DNA of 64,000 nucleotides, taken from Micromonospora mirobrigensis. Its GTDB lineage: Bacteria > Actinomycetota > Actinomycetes > Mycobacteriales > Micromonosporaceae. Within the stretch, counting starts at the first letter, position 1. Each line of letters begins with the position of its first letter. A program made the translations under genes and the position numbers. The notes beneath the pieces are model-generated. The model saw nothing but the letters and a program-made list of their open reading frames with translations. It made no database searches and had not been told where the DNA came from. The DNA lies in assembly GCF_900091555.1 (NCBI RefSeq), contig NZ_FMCX01000003.1, positions 248,001 to 312,000 of the forward strand. Direction: 5' to 3'. This document shows positions 25,360 to 34,804 of the stretch, one piece after another.

Positions 25360-26121
25360 TCAGTCCTTCGGGCCGCCGGCGACGTAGATGACCTGGCCGG
25401 AGACGAAGGACGCGCCCTCGCTGACCAGGAACGAGATGGTGTGCGCGACGTCCTCCGGCCGGCCGGGGCGGCGGACCGGGATCTCCCCGGCGGCGTGCTT
25501 CTGGAGATCCTCGAAGCTGACCTTCATCCGGGCGGCGGTCGCGGCGGTCATCTCGGTGACGATGAAGCCGGGCGCGACCGCGTTGACGGTCACCCCGAAC
25601 GGGCCCAGCTCGATGGCGAGGGTCTTGGTGAAGCCCTGGAGGCCGGCCTTGGCCGCCGAGTAGTTCGCCTGGCCCCGGTTGCCCAGCGCGGAGGTGCTGG
25701 AGAGGTTGACGATCCGGCCCCACTTCCGCTCCACCATGTGCTTCTGCACGGCCTGGCTGAACAGGAACGAACCCCGCAGGTGCACGCCGAGGACGGTGTC
25801 CCAGTCGCCGTCGGTCATCTTGAACAGCAGGTTGTCGCGGAGCACCCCGGCGTTGTTGACCAGCACGGTGGGCGCGCCCAGCTCGGTGGCGACCCGCTCG
25901 ACGGCCGCCTCGACCTGCGCCCGGTCGGCGACGTCCGCGCCGACGCCGAGGGCCCGGCCGCCGGCGGCGACGATCGCGTCCACCGTGTCCCTGGTGGCCG
26001 ACTCGTCGATGTCGACCACGGCGACGGCCATCCCGTCGGCGGCCAGCCGGCGCGCGGTGGCGGCACCGATCCCGCGTGCCGCTCCGGTCACGATGGCGAC
26101 CCGCTGCTGCTCCTCCGACAT
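25360..26121 (-). CDS. Short-chain dehydrogenase/reductase, FabG-like
   Basis: 253-residue classical SDR. Cofactor motif TGAARGIG (12-19), NNAG (89-92), catalytic Ser142, Tyr154 and Lys158 (YSAAK). The tetrad Asn, usually in VNLxG, is His114 (VHLRG); this change recurs in some actinobacterial SDRs. VVDIDE after strand 2 (Asp37) favours NAD(H). The sequence resembles 3-oxoacyl-ACP reductases, but no fatty-acid genes are nearby, so the substrate may be another beta-keto or hydroxy compound. Confidence 0.9.
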   Translation of the reverse strand: MSEEQQRVAIVTGAARGIGAATARRLAADGMAVAVVDIDESATRDTVDAIVAAGGRALGVGADVADRAQVEAAVERVATELGAPTVLVNNAGVLRDNLLFKMTDGDWDTVLGVHLRGSFLFSQAVQKHMVERKWGRIVNLSSTSALGNRGQANYSAAKAGLQGFTKTLAIELGPFGVTVNAVAPGFIVTEMTAATAARMKVSFEDLQKHAAGEIPVRRPGRPEDVAHTISFLVSEGASFVSGQVIYVAGGPKD

Positions 26122-26335
26122 GATTACCTCCCGGTAACTTGTGGCTCGATCGAAGGAGCTTAACCCGCGGCGGAAAGTTCTCCTATACGAAACGATCTTG
26201 GCAGCGTACCGTCTCGTCGGTCCTCCGATCGATGTGCTTGCCCGGCGGCAATCAGCTGGTGGCAGGGGCAGCCGGAGGCGTCGCCGTCCCCTCAGGCGGC
26301 GACTGGATCAGTAGACGAGGCAAGGACGACAGCCC

Positions 26336-29300
26336 GTGAAGTTCCCCCACCCCCGCCGAGCCCGGCTCACCGCCGTGGTCTCCGCGGTCCTGGCGGCGAC
26401 CGGAGGCACACCAGCCCTGGCCGCCGCCCCTGGCCCGGCCACCCAGCCCGGCCCGACGACCACCGCCCCCGCCGCACCGGCATCCGGCCGGTCCGTCCCA
26501 CCCGGCACCCGATCGGTCACCCTGATCACCGGTGACGTGGTCACCACCCGGCGGACGGGCAACGGCGGCACCGTCGACACCCGACGCCCGGACGGCACCC
26601 CTTCCCCCGTACGCGTGGTGGAGTCCGGAGCCGACCTCTTCGTGTATCCCCAGGCCGTGCTCCCCTACCTGGCCGCCGGCACTCTCGACAAGCGGCTGTT
26701 CAACGTCACCGGCCTGATCGCCGACGGCTACGACGACGCGCACGTGGACCAGCTGCCGCTGATCGTGTCGTACGACGACGCGGCGGCCGGGCTGCGGACC
26801 ACGACCGCACCCACCGGCGCGACGCGCACCCGGACCCTGAGCAGCATCAAGGGCGCCGCGTTGAGCGAGGACCGCCACCGGGCCGACGAGTTCTGGGCCG
26901 CGATCACCGCCGGGCGGTCCACCGCTAGATCGACCACCACCACCGGCGGCAGCGGACGCTTCGGCGGCGGGATCGCCAAGATCTGGCTGGACGGACGGGT
27001 GCACGCCGACCTCGCCGACAGCACCGCGCAGATCGGCGCCCCCGAGGTGTGGACCGGCGGCGACACCGGCGCGGGCGTACGCGTGGCCGTGCTGGACACC
27101 GGCATCGACGCCGGCCACCCGGACCTCGCCGACCGGATCGTCGAGTCGAGGGTCTTCGTGCCCGGCGAGGAGCTGACCGACCGTGTCGGGCACGGCACCC
27201 ACGTCGCCTCCACCATCGCCGGTACCGGCGCGGCCTCGGACGGGCGGGAGAAGGGCGTCGCCCCCGACGCCCGGCTCGCGGTGGGCAAGGTGCTCAGCGA
27301 CCAGGGCTACGGGTTGGACTCGTGGATCCTCGCCGGCATGGAGTGGGCGGTCCGGGACGCCGGCGCCACGGTGGTCAACATGAGCCTGGGCTCGAACCAG
27401 CCCAGCGACGGCACCGACCCGATCAGCCAGGCGGTCAACGCGCTCAGCGCCGAGACCGGTGCCCTCTTCGTCGTCTCCGCCGGCAACAACGGCGCCCCGG
27501 GCACCGTGAGCGCCCCGGGCGCGGCGGACGCCGCACTGACCGTCGGCGCGGTCGACAGCGCCGACCAGCTCGCCTACTTCTCCAGCCAGGGGCCGCGGAC
27601 CAGCGACGAGGCCATCAAGCCGGAGCTGACCGCGCCCGGCGTCGGGATCCTCGCGGCCCGGTCGCAGTACTCGCCCGGCGAGGGCTTCTACGAGCGGCAC
27701 GACGGCACCTCGATGGCCGCGCCGCACGTGGCCGGGGCCGCCGCCCTGCTCGCCGCGCGGCACCCGGACTGGACCGGCCAGCAGCTCAAGGACGCCCTGG
27801 TCAGCACGACCAGAGCCACCCCGCAGTACGACGCGTACCAGGCCGGCACCGGCCGGGTCGACGTCGCCGCGGCGGTAAGCGCCCCGATCGTCGCCACCGG
27901 CACCGTCTTCACCACCGTCGCATACGACACCGCGCGGGCGGGCGCGGTCAGGCACCCGGTGACGTTCACCAACACGACCGGGCAGCCGATCACGCTGGAC
28001 CTTACGGTGGACGCCGCGACCGCGCCGGCCGGACTGTTCGGCCTGTCGGCGCCGCGGCTGACCGTACCCGCGTACGGCACCACCGCGGTCACCCTGACCA
28101 CGGACACCTCCCGGGCCGGAGCGGGCCGCCGGTACACCGGGCAGCTCGTCGCCGCCGGGCCGGACGGGACGGTGCTGACCCGCACCGCGATCGGCGTCGG
28201 CACGTTCACCCCGTACCACCGGCTCACGCTGGTGCTGACCGACCGGGCCGGCAAGCCGGCCCCCGGCGTCATCGAGCTGGGCCAGCCGGGCAGCTACGGG
28301 CCGGACTTCGTCTCAACCGACCCCGACGGCACCGCCCAGCTGTACCTGCCCCAGGGCGTCTACTCGGCGATGAGCTTCCTCAACGTCACCGGCAGCCACG
28401 GACCGAACTCGCTCGGCCTGGCCCTGCTCGGCGACCCCGACATCGACCTGCGCGCGGACACCACGGTCCGGCTGGACGGGGCGGCGGCGCGGCGGGTCCG
28501 GTCGCAGGTGCCGCAGCCGGCCGCGGACACGTTCGCCCGGCTGGACTACTTCCGCGCCCAGGGGGACGGGCTCTGGCGCTCGTTCATCGAGGGCGGCGTC
28601 TTCTACGACAGCTTCTGGGCGCAGCCGACCAGCCATGACGTCACGCACGGCGACTTCTATGTCAGCGCCCGCTGGCGCAAGGAACAGCCGGTACTCAGCG
28701 TCGGCACCGCGAAGGTCGACTTCGACGACGTGGTCCGTCAGCAGGGCACCACCCAGCTGCCGAAGGGGAGCTGGACGCTGCCCGCCGTGTACGCCGGCAA
28801 CGGCGCGGCGAGTGACTACGCCGACCTGGACGCCCGGGGCAAGGTGGTGGTGGTCCGGCACAACTGGGACGTCAGCGACACCACGCAGGCCGCCGCGGCG
28901 ACCGCCGCCGGGGCGAAGCTGATGCTGGTGGTGAACGACTACCCGTGGCGGGAGGTGCGCGACTACCGGTCCGACTTCTTCACCCCCACCCCCATCGAGG
29001 TGGCGCTGCTCAGCAGGGACGAGGGCGAGGCACTGATCGCGCAGATCCAGCAGGGGAGAACGAGGATCACGGTGGCGTCGCAGCCGGTCGCCGACTACCT
29101 GTACGACCTGGTCCAGGCGTACCACAACCGGATCCCCGCCGAGCTGACCCGGACCGAGACCACGAAGACGCTGGCCCGGGTCGACGTCGGCTTCACCTTC
29201 CCCGCCGGGCGGGCCCGGGGCGGCGAGTTCCGGTTCGACTGGGAGTCGTACTCGAACTGGGGCATCGGGCGGACCAGCAACCGCCCCCTCGCCCCGGTCC

Positions 29301-30082
29301 GCACCGACTGGCTGTCCACCGGCGACCTGTACCTGTGGGGTCAGGAGGCGTACGCCGAGGCCGGCACGTACCAGATCGACACCCGGGCCGGCTACCGGGC
29401 CGGCAGCAGCGGCACCGAGGAGTTCTTCGAGCCGATCGAGCGACCGCACCTGAACAACAACTTCAAGCTGCCCGTGCGCTCCGGCGACACGCTCAGCCTC
29501 GACGTACCGGGTTGGGGCGGGGCCGACCACGTCGGCATGACCCTGATCGGCGCCGTGCAGACCAACGAGCTGTACCAGGGGGACACCCTGCTCGGCCAAA
29601 GCAGCAGCACCTGGATCAGCGGCACCGCGCCGGCGGCGGGCGAGCTGCCGTACCGGCTGGTCACCCGGACCAGCCAGGACCCGACCGCCGGGCCCTACTC
29701 GACCAGCACCCGGACGGAGTGGACGTTCCGCTCGGCGGCACCGGCCGCCGGGGTGGAGTCGAGCGTGCTGCCGCTGCTGCAGCTCGACTACTCGGTCGAC
29801 ACCGACGCCGCCGGCACCGCGAAGGGCGGCACCGCGCTGACCGTGTCCGCCGCACCGCTGCCCGGGGTGGCTGGTGCCGGCATCGGGCCGGTCACGCTGG
29901 AGACCTCGTACGACGACGGCGCGCACTGGTCGACGCAGTCGCTCGACTCCTCGGCGGGCGCCTGGACGGCGAACCTGCGGGCGCCGAAGGGCGCGACACA
30001 CGTGTCGCTGCGGGCGAGCGCCGCGGACGGCGCGGGCAACTCGGTCGTCCAGACCGTGATCCGCGCCTTCGGCGTGCGCTGA
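26336..30082 (+). CDS. Secreted S8 (subtilisin-like) serine peptidase, multidomain
   Basis: 1248-residue secreted protease. Signal peptide at residues 1-30 (basic RRAR, then hydrophobic core, ALAA), a Thr/Pro/Ala linker and a propeptide region to about 220. The catalytic domain has Asp254 (VAVLDTGIDAGHPDL), His286 (GHGTHVAS), oxyanion Asn (SAGNNG) and Ser459 (GTSMAAPHVAG). Beyond ~520 come beta-rich domains, including a PA-like segment at ~815-905 (GKVVVVRHN ... GAKLMLVVND) outside the catalytic domain, and a C-terminal Ig/FnIII-like end. Probable role: extracellular protein degradation. The GTG start follows AGGACGACAG. No mobile-element signs. Confidence 0.93.
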   Translation: MKFPHPRRARLTAVVSAVLAATGGTPALAAAPGPATQPGPTTTAPAAPASGRSVPPGTRSVTLITGDVVTTRRTGNGGTVDTRRPDGTPSPVRVVESGADLFVYPQAVLPYLAAGTLDKRLFNVTGLIADGYDDAHVDQLPLIVSYDDAAAGLRTTTAPTGATRTRTLSSIKGAALSEDRHRADEFWAAITAGRSTARSTTTTGGSGRFGGGIAKIWLDGRVHADLADSTAQIGAPEVWTGGDTGAGVRVAVLDTGIDAGHPDLADRIVESRVFVPGEELTDRVGHGTHVASTIAGTGAASDGREKGVAPDARLAVGKVLSDQGYGLDSWILAGMEWAVRDAGATVVNMSLGSNQPSDGTDPISQAVNALSAETGALFVVSAGNNGAPGTVSAPGAADAALTVGAVDSADQLAYFSSQGPRTSDEAIKPELTAPGVGILAARSQYSPGEGFYERHDGTSMAAPHVAGAAALLAARHPDWTGQQLKDALVSTTRATPQYDAYQAGTGRVDVAAAVSAPIVATGTVFTTVAYDTARAGAVRHPVTFTNTTGQPITLDLTVDAATAPAGLFGLSAPRLTVPAYGTTAVTLTTDTSRAGAGRRYTGQLVAAGPDGTVLTRTAIGVGTFTPYHRLTLVLTDRAGKPAPGVIELGQPGSYGPDFVSTDPDGTAQLYLPQGVYSAMSFLNVTGSHGPNSLGLALLGDPDIDLRADTTVRLDGAAARRVRSQVPQPAADTFARLDYFRAQGDGLWRSFIEGGVFYDSFWAQPTSHDVTHGDFYVSARWRKEQPVLSVGTAKVDFDDVVRQQGTTQLPKGSWTLPAVYAGNGAASDYADLDARGKVVVVRHNWDVSDTTQAAAATAAGAKLMLVVNDYPWREVRDYRSDFFTPTPIEVALLSRDEGEALIAQIQQGRTRITVASQPVADYLYDLVQAYHNRIPAELTRTETTKTLARVDVGFTFPAGRARGGEFRFDWESYSNWGIGRTSNRPLAPVRTDWLSTGDLYLWGQEAYAEAGTYQIDTRAGYRAGSSGTEEFFEPIERPHLNNNFKLPVRSGDTLSLDVPGWGGADHVGMTLIGAVQTNELYQGDTLLGQSSSTWISGTAPAAGELPYRLVTRTSQDPTAGPYSTSTRTEWTFRSAAPAAGVESSVLPLLQLDYSVDTDAAGTAKGGTALTVSAAPLPGVAGAGIGPVTLETSYDDGAHWSTQSLDSSAGAWTANLRAPKGATHVSLRASAADGAGNSVVQTVIRAFGVR

Positions 30083-30086
30083 TCGT

Positions 30087-30128
30087 CGCGGGACGTCCGG
30101 CCGGCGCCGACCGGCCGGACGTCCCGCG
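30087..30128. terminator. First hairpin between subtilase and GH13 genes
   Basis: Perfect 18-bp stem (30087-30104 with 30111-30128) and 6-nt loop, 4 nt after the subtilase stop. Serves the plus-strand gene and possibly both. Confidence 0.85.
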
Positions 30129-30143
30129 TGACCGGGGACCGCG

Positions 30144-30176
30144 CCGGCCCGGCACCGATCGACGGTGCCGGGCCGG
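30144..30176. terminator. Second hairpin, downstream of the GH13 gene
   Basis: Perfect 14-bp stem (30144-30157 with 30163-30176), 5-nt loop, 12 nt beyond the minus-strand stop at 30189. With the first hairpin it insulates two convergent genes. Confidence 0.8.
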
Positions 30177-30188
30177 ATGCGGGTCGGG

Positions 30189-31841
30189 TCAGCGCGACCA
30201 GCTGCGGCAGAGCCGGATCCAGCGGTAGCCGTGCCCGGCGAGCTTCAACCGGTCCAGCTTGCCCACCTCGTCGTAGCCCCGGTCGGAGAGCACGTCTATC
30301 GGCAGGTCCGCCTCGGACTCCAGGGTGCTCAGGTCCACCTCGACGTCCTCGGTGCCCAGGTTGTGCAGGAAGACCATCGTGCCGGTGGGACCGTCGGCCC
30401 GGTGCGCCAGCACCCCGGCCGGCATCGGCACGTCGATGTGGGTGGTGGTGCCGGAGCCGACCTCCGGGGCCTCCCGCAGGGTACGGATCATCCGCTCGAA
30501 CCAGCCGAGCAGCGACCGTGGGTCCTTGCGCTGGGCGGTCACGTTCACCTTGTCGTACGCGAAGTCGCCCTTGTCGATCACCGGGCGGACCAGCTTCTCC
30601 GGCTCGGCGGTGGAGAAGCCGCCGTTCGGCTGGTACGACCACTGCATCGGGGTACGGATCGCGTCCCGTCCCTTGAGCGACAGGTCCTCGCCCATGCCGA
30701 TCTCCTCGCCGTAGCGGAGCACCGGCGTGCCGCGCAACGAGAACTGGAGGGCGTACGCGAGCTCGATGTGCCGGCGGTCGTTGCCGAGCATCGGGGCCAG
30801 CCGGCGCCGGATTCCCCGGCCGTAGAGCTGCATCTCCTCGTCCGGGCCGAACTTCGCCAGCACGTCGTTGCGCTGGTCGGCGGTGAGCCGGGACAGGTCG
30901 ATCTCGTCGTGGTTGCGTAGGAAGGTCGCCCACTGGCCGCCGGTGGGCAGCTTCGGGGTGTCCCGCAGCGCGTCGATGATCGTCTCCGGGTCCTCCCGGG
31001 CCAGGGCGAGCATCAGCCGGCCGTTGAGCATGAAGTCGAAGAGCATGTGGATCCGGTTGCCCGACCCGCTGCCGTCACCGAAGTAGACCGGGAGCTGGTC
31101 CGGCTCGACGTTCGCCTCGGCCAGCAGGACCGCGTCGCCGCGCCGCCACTGCACGTGCTGGCGCAGCTCGGTGAGGAACTCGAAGTCCTTCGGGGAGTTG
31201 CCGTTGCCCGGCTCGGTCTCCTCGATGATGAACGGCACCGCGTCCATCCGGAAGCCGGAGACACCGAGCTGGAGCCAGAACGAGGTGATCTTCTTGATCT
31301 CCTCGCGGACCTTCGGGTTGGTGATGTTCAGGTCCGGCTGGAACTTGTAGAACCGGTGGTAGTACCACGCCTTGGCGGTCCGGTCGTAGCTCCACGTCTC
31401 GTGCTGCTCGCCGGGGAAGACCATGCCCTGGTACCGGTCGGCGGGTTCCTCGTCGGCCCAGACGTACCAGTCCCGGTACGGCGAGTCGGGCGAGGAGCGG
31501 GCGGACTGGAACCAGGGGTGCTGGTCGGAGGTGTGGTTGACCACCAGGTCGATGATCACCCGGATGCCCCGGTTCTGTGCCTGGTGCAGCAGCTCGGCGA
31601 AGTCCCCCAACGTGCCCAGCCGCGGGTCGACGTTGTAGAAGTCGGTGGCGTCGTACCCGTCGTCCTTGTTCGGCGACGGGTGGATCGGGTTGAGCCAGAT
31701 GCAGGTCACCCCCAGCCGCGCCAGGTAGTCGAGCCGGCCGATGAGGCCACGGATGTCACCGACCCCGTCGCCGTCGGAGTCCGCGTACGTGTCGATGTCG
31801 AGGCAGTAGACGACCGCCTCGGAGTACCACCTGTCGCCCAT
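30189..31841 (-). CDS. GH13 alpha-amylase-family enzyme (trehalose-synthase-like)
   Basis: 550-residue GH13 enzyme acting on alpha-glucosides in the cytoplasm (no signal peptide). The catalytic residues are Asp200 (GFRMDAVPF, nucleophile), Glu242 (LLAEANVEPD, acid/base) and Asp312 (FLRNHDEID). The N-terminal ADSDGDGVGDIRGLIGRLDYLARLGV and DLVVNHTSDQHPWFQ resemble trehalose synthase/oligo-1,6-glucosidase groups. The start is ATG 31841; upstream in-frame sequence overlaps the divergent DUF1349 gene. TreS-like maltose-trehalose conversion is the nearest guess. No maltokinase domain or GlgE gene adjoins. Confidence 0.9.
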   Translation of the reverse strand: MGDRWYSEAVVYCLDIDTYADSDGDGVGDIRGLIGRLDYLARLGVTCIWLNPIHPSPNKDDGYDATDFYNVDPRLGTLGDFAELLHQAQNRGIRVIIDLVVNHTSDQHPWFQSARSSPDSPYRDWYVWADEEPADRYQGMVFPGEQHETWSYDRTAKAWYYHRFYKFQPDLNITNPKVREEIKKITSFWLQLGVSGFRMDAVPFIIEETEPGNGNSPKDFEFLTELRQHVQWRRGDAVLLAEANVEPDQLPVYFGDGSGSGNRIHMLFDFMLNGRLMLALAREDPETIIDALRDTPKLPTGGQWATFLRNHDEIDLSRLTADQRNDVLAKFGPDEEMQLYGRGIRRRLAPMLGNDRRHIELAYALQFSLRGTPVLRYGEEIGMGEDLSLKGRDAIRTPMQWSYQPNGGFSTAEPEKLVRPVIDKGDFAYDKVNVTAQRKDPRSLLGWFERMIRTLREAPEVGSGTTTHIDVPMPAGVLAHRADGPTGTMVFLHNLGTEDVEVDLSTLESEADLPIDVLSDRGYDEVGKLDRLKLAGHGYRWIRLCRSWSR

Positions 31842-31929
31842 GCCCGAGTAACTTCTCCGATCGCCCCGATCGGCAAACCCGGGGCCGCCGGGGACGGTCC
31901 GCCGCCGGCCCCGGCCGTATGGTGTCGGC

Positions 31930-32541
31930 ATGGTCGACAAGGAGCAGGCCGGGCGCCCGGTGGACTGGGACGAGGGCCGGTGGCTGCACCAGCCGATTCG
32001 GGTGGAGCGGACCGGCGAGGGCCACCTGCTGGTGGATCCCGGGCCGGAGACCGACATGTGGCGGCACACCGGCTACGGCTTCGTGCACGACAACGGCCCG
32101 GCGCTGCTCGCCCCGCTGCCCGGCGGAACCGCGGTCGAGGTGAGCTTCGTACTCGACTACACCACGCAGTTCGACCAGGCCGGCGTGCTCGTCCACGTGG
32201 ACGAGCGGAACTGGGTGAAGACCGGGGTGGAGCTGAGCGACGGGCTGCCCCAGCTCGGGGCGGTGGTGACCCGGGAGCTGTCGGACTGGTCGCTCGCCCC
32301 GGTGCCGGAATGGTCCGGGCGGGAGGTCACCGTCCGGGTCAGCCGGGCCGGGGACGCGCTGACCGTCCGGGCCCGGGCCGACGACGAGCCGTGGCGGCTG
32401 GTCCGGCTCGCTCCGCTACCGCCGCAGGCGGCGGCCTCGGCGGGACCGTTCTGCTGCGCACCGAGCCGGGAGGGCCTGACCGTCCGCTTCACCGGCTGGC
32501 GCACCGGCCCGGCGGACGCGGAGCTGCACCCGGAGGGCTGA
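31930..32541 (+). CDS. DUF1349 domain protein
   Basis: 203-residue protein matching DUF1349, a concanavalin-like beta-sandwich: VSFVLDYTTQFDQAGVLVHVDERNWVKTGVELSDGLPQLGAVVT. Homologs are described as regulation-of-enolase or carbohydrate-binding-like proteins; activity unknown. No signal peptide. Divergent from the GH13 gene (88 nt), which suggests, weakly, a carbohydrate link. Confidence 0.88.
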   Translation: MVDKEQAGRPVDWDEGRWLHQPIRVERTGEGHLLVDPGPETDMWRHTGYGFVHDNGPALLAPLPGGTAVEVSFVLDYTTQFDQAGVLVHVDERNWVKTGVELSDGLPQLGAVVTRELSDWSLAPVPEWSGREVTVRVSRAGDALTVRARADDEPWRLVRLAPLPPQAAASAGPFCCAPSREGLTVRFTGWRTGPADAELHPEG

Positions 32542-32662
32542 CCGGGCGGCCGGCGGGCCGGGGGGCTGAGCGGGTGATCAGTGTGCCGGCTCACCGGCAG
32601 GTGTGCGCGGCCGGTTGGCGGGTACCACCATCCGATCCCCGCCGGTCAACGGAAGGACGCCC

Positions 32663-33334
32663 ATGGCACTCGCCCAGAACGTCGACCCGTCCCAGTTCAG
32701 CGGGCTGACCGGGTGGGTGGCGAGCGTCATCGACTCGCTGGGCGCGTTCGGGGTTGCCTTCCTGGTCGCGCTGGAGAGCGTCATCCCGCCGATCCCGAGC
32801 GAGATCGTGCTGGCCATGGCGGGCTACCTGTCCTCGCAGGGCCGGTTCAACGTGGTGCTGATCGTGCTCGCCGCCACCGTCGGGTCGCTGGTCGGCGCGC
32901 TGATCCTCTACTGGCTGGGCGCCGCGCTCGGCGAGGAGCGGCTCAAGCGCTGGCTGGACCACATCCCGCTGGTGGACTCCGACGACCTGGAGCAGGCCGA
33001 CCGCTGGTTCGAGCGGCACGGCAGGTGGGCGGTGCTGATCGGCCGGGTGGTGCCGGTGGTCCGCAGCCTGGTGTCGGTGCCGGCCGGCGCGAACCGGATG
33101 CCGCTGGGCGAGTTCGTCCTGCTCACCACGCTGGGCAGCGGGGTGTGGAACACGCTGATCGTCGGCCTGGGCTTCGTACTGGGCTCTCGCTGGCAGGAGG
33201 TCGACAGGTACAGCAGCTGGTTCAACTACGCGATCTTCGCGGTCTTCGGGATCATGATCGTGAGTTGGGTGGCGAAGAAGATCCGGCGGCGCCGGGCGCG
33301 GCGCGGCCGGCAGTCGACGACCGCCGGCCGCTGA
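32663..33334 (+). CDS. DedA-family membrane protein
   Basis: 223 residues. DedA/SNARE-associated signatures: ALESVIPPIPSEIVLAMAGYLSSQG, ATVGSLVGALILYWLGAALGE, FERHGRWAVLIGRVVPVVRSLVSVPAGANRM. Members move phospholipids (polyprenyl-phosphate or other lipid flipping) and support envelope homeostasis. The conserved Glu of the first re-entrant segment and Arg of GRxxPxxR are present. ATG 32663 follows GGAAGGA. Convergent with the chitinase gene, 11 nt apart. Confidence 0.93.
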   Translation: MALAQNVDPSQFSGLTGWVASVIDSLGAFGVAFLVALESVIPPIPSEIVLAMAGYLSSQGRFNVVLIVLAATVGSLVGALILYWLGAALGEERLKRWLDHIPLVDSDDLEQADRWFERHGRWAVLIGRVVPVVRSLVSVPAGANRMPLGEFVLLTTLGSGVWNTLIVGLGFVLGSRWQEVDRYSSWFNYAIFAVFGIMIVSWVAKKIRRRRARRGRQSTTAGR

Positions 33335-33345
33335 CCGCGTCGACG

Positions 33346-34734
33346 TCAGGGCAGGGTGGCGAGGTGCGGCTTGATGCCACGGGCGAAGCCGCTGCCGTTG
33401 CTCACGTCCCAGTTGACCGACCAGGTCATCGCGCCCCGGATGCCGGGGTAGGTGCGCGGCGGCCGGAAGCTGCCGCAGTTGGTGCCGCGGGCGAGGCAGT
33501 CCAGGGCGGCGTTGACCACGCCGGGCGCGACGATGCCGCCGCCGGCCGCGCCGGGGCCGGCGGGCAGGCCCAGCCCGACCTGGTCCGGGCGCAGCCCGTT
33601 CTCCAGTTGGATGCAGGCCAGCGCCACGATGAAGTCCACGCTGCCCTGGCTGTACGCCCGGTTCTGGTCGCAGCCGAGCATCGCCCCGGAGTTGTAGAAC
33701 TGGGTGTTGACGACGGTGAGGATGTCCCGGATGTCGAGGGCGAGCTTGAAGTAACCGGTGGCGGGTGACTGCATGTCGATGGTCTGCGGCGCCATCGTGA
33801 TGATCAGGCCGGCACCGACCCTGGCCCGCAACGCGCGCAGCGCCTGGGCCATGAAGGTGGGGTCGAGGCCGTTCTCCAGGTCGATGTCGACGCCGTCGAA
33901 GCCGTACCGCTGGATCAGCGCGTACGTGGTGTCGGCGAAGGCGGTCGCGGACGCGGCGCTGTTCACCGCCACCCGCCCGGCCTCCCCGCCGACCGAGAGG
34001 ATCACCTTGCGGCCCTGCCCGCGCAGGGTGCGGACGTCCGCGGTGAAGTCGGCGTCGGTGTAGCCGCCGAGGGCCGCGGAGAGTCCGGGGTCGACGGCGA
34101 AGCCGACCGCCCCGGGGGTCGCGGTGGCCTCCCCGAAGGCCACCGCGACGATGTCGTACTCGGCGGGGACGTCGCGCAGCCGCAGCTCGACGGCGGGGTT
34201 GTCGAAGTTGTGCCAGTACCCGGTGAGCAGATGCTTCGGCAGGGTGCCGTCCGGCGGCGAGGTGGGCGGTGGCGTGCTGGGTGCCGGGCCGGTCGGCGTC
34301 GGGCTCGGCGTGCCGGACGGTGACGGTGACGGCGTGCCGCCGCCGCAGGGCGCGCCGTTCAACAGGCAGTTGACCGGCGCCCCCGGGCCGCTGGCGAGGA
34401 AGCCGAAGGAGACGGTGGCGCCGGGGGCGACGGTGCCGTTCCAGGACCGGTTGGTGAACGTGTACCGCTGGCCCGAGCTGGTGAGCAGCGCGTCCCAGTA
34501 GGTGCCGACGGTGGTCCCGGCCGGCAGGTCGAAGGAGACGGTCCAGGCCGACAGGCTGCTCGCACCGCCGTTGGCGATGGTGTACCTGCCCTCCCAGCCG
34601 CTGCCCCAGTCGGCGGTCCTGACGAAGCTCGCGGTCACCCCGCCGGCGTACGCCGGTGGCGCCGCCCAGGCCGCGCCGAGGGTGACCGCGAGCGCGGCGA
34701 GCAGGGAGAGGGCGAACGTTCCGGACCGTTTCAT
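33346..34734 (-). CDS. Secreted chitinase: CBM2 plus GH18
   Basis: 462 residues. Signal peptide 1-30 (LSLLAALAVTLGAAWA...AYA), a family-2 carbohydrate-binding module at ~32-130 with the expected Trp residues (ADWGSGWEGRYTIAN, SWNGTVAPGA) and terminal Cys pair, a Pro/Ser/Thr linker, then a GH18 domain from ~165. The catalytic DxxDxDxE motif is DGVDIDLE, acid Glu287. Likely endo- or exochitinase on chitin, as in Streptomyces ChiC/ChiD-type enzymes. GGGAGG precedes the ATG. The leader contains a perfect palindrome that may be an operator. Confidence 0.94.
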   Translation of the reverse strand: MKRSGTFALSLLAALAVTLGAAWAAPPAYAGGVTASFVRTADWGSGWEGRYTIANGGASSLSAWTVSFDLPAGTTVGTYWDALLTSSGQRYTFTNRSWNGTVAPGATVSFGFLASGPGAPVNCLLNGAPCGGGTPSPSPSGTPSPTPTGPAPSTPPPTSPPDGTLPKHLLTGYWHNFDNPAVELRLRDVPAEYDIVAVAFGEATATPGAVGFAVDPGLSAALGGYTDADFTADVRTLRGQGRKVILSVGGEAGRVAVNSAASATAFADTTYALIQRYGFDGVDIDLENGLDPTFMAQALRALRARVGAGLIITMAPQTIDMQSPATGYFKLALDIRDILTVVNTQFYNSGAMLGCDQNRAYSQGSVDFIVALACIQLENGLRPDQVGLGLPAGPGAAGGGIVAPGVVNAALDCLARGTNCGSFRPPRTYPGIRGAMTWSVNWDVSNGSGFARGIKPHLATLP

Positions 34735-34792
34735 GGCAGCCTCCCGCGCGGCATTTCATCCATGCCTGTCAACGTCGGGAGTAATTATTAGG

Positions 34793-34804
34793 ACAGTTAA
34801 CTGT
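34793..34804. promoter_or_regulatory. 12-bp palindrome upstream of the chitinase gene
   Basis: ACAGTTAACTGT, perfect, flanked by TTAGG and by TTTCTGTCC in an AT-rich patch unusual for this genome. It lies 59 nt before the chitinase ATG and overlaps the yidC stop codon. Palindromic elements of TTAGG...-type often precede secreted CBM2 polysaccharidase genes in actinomycetes (recollection, not checked). Confidence 0.45.

Noticed and set aside
31842..32069. 76-residue N-terminal extension of the GH13 enzyme
   Set aside because: It overlaps the divergent DUF1349 gene, and the GH13 fold begins at the ATG at 31841.
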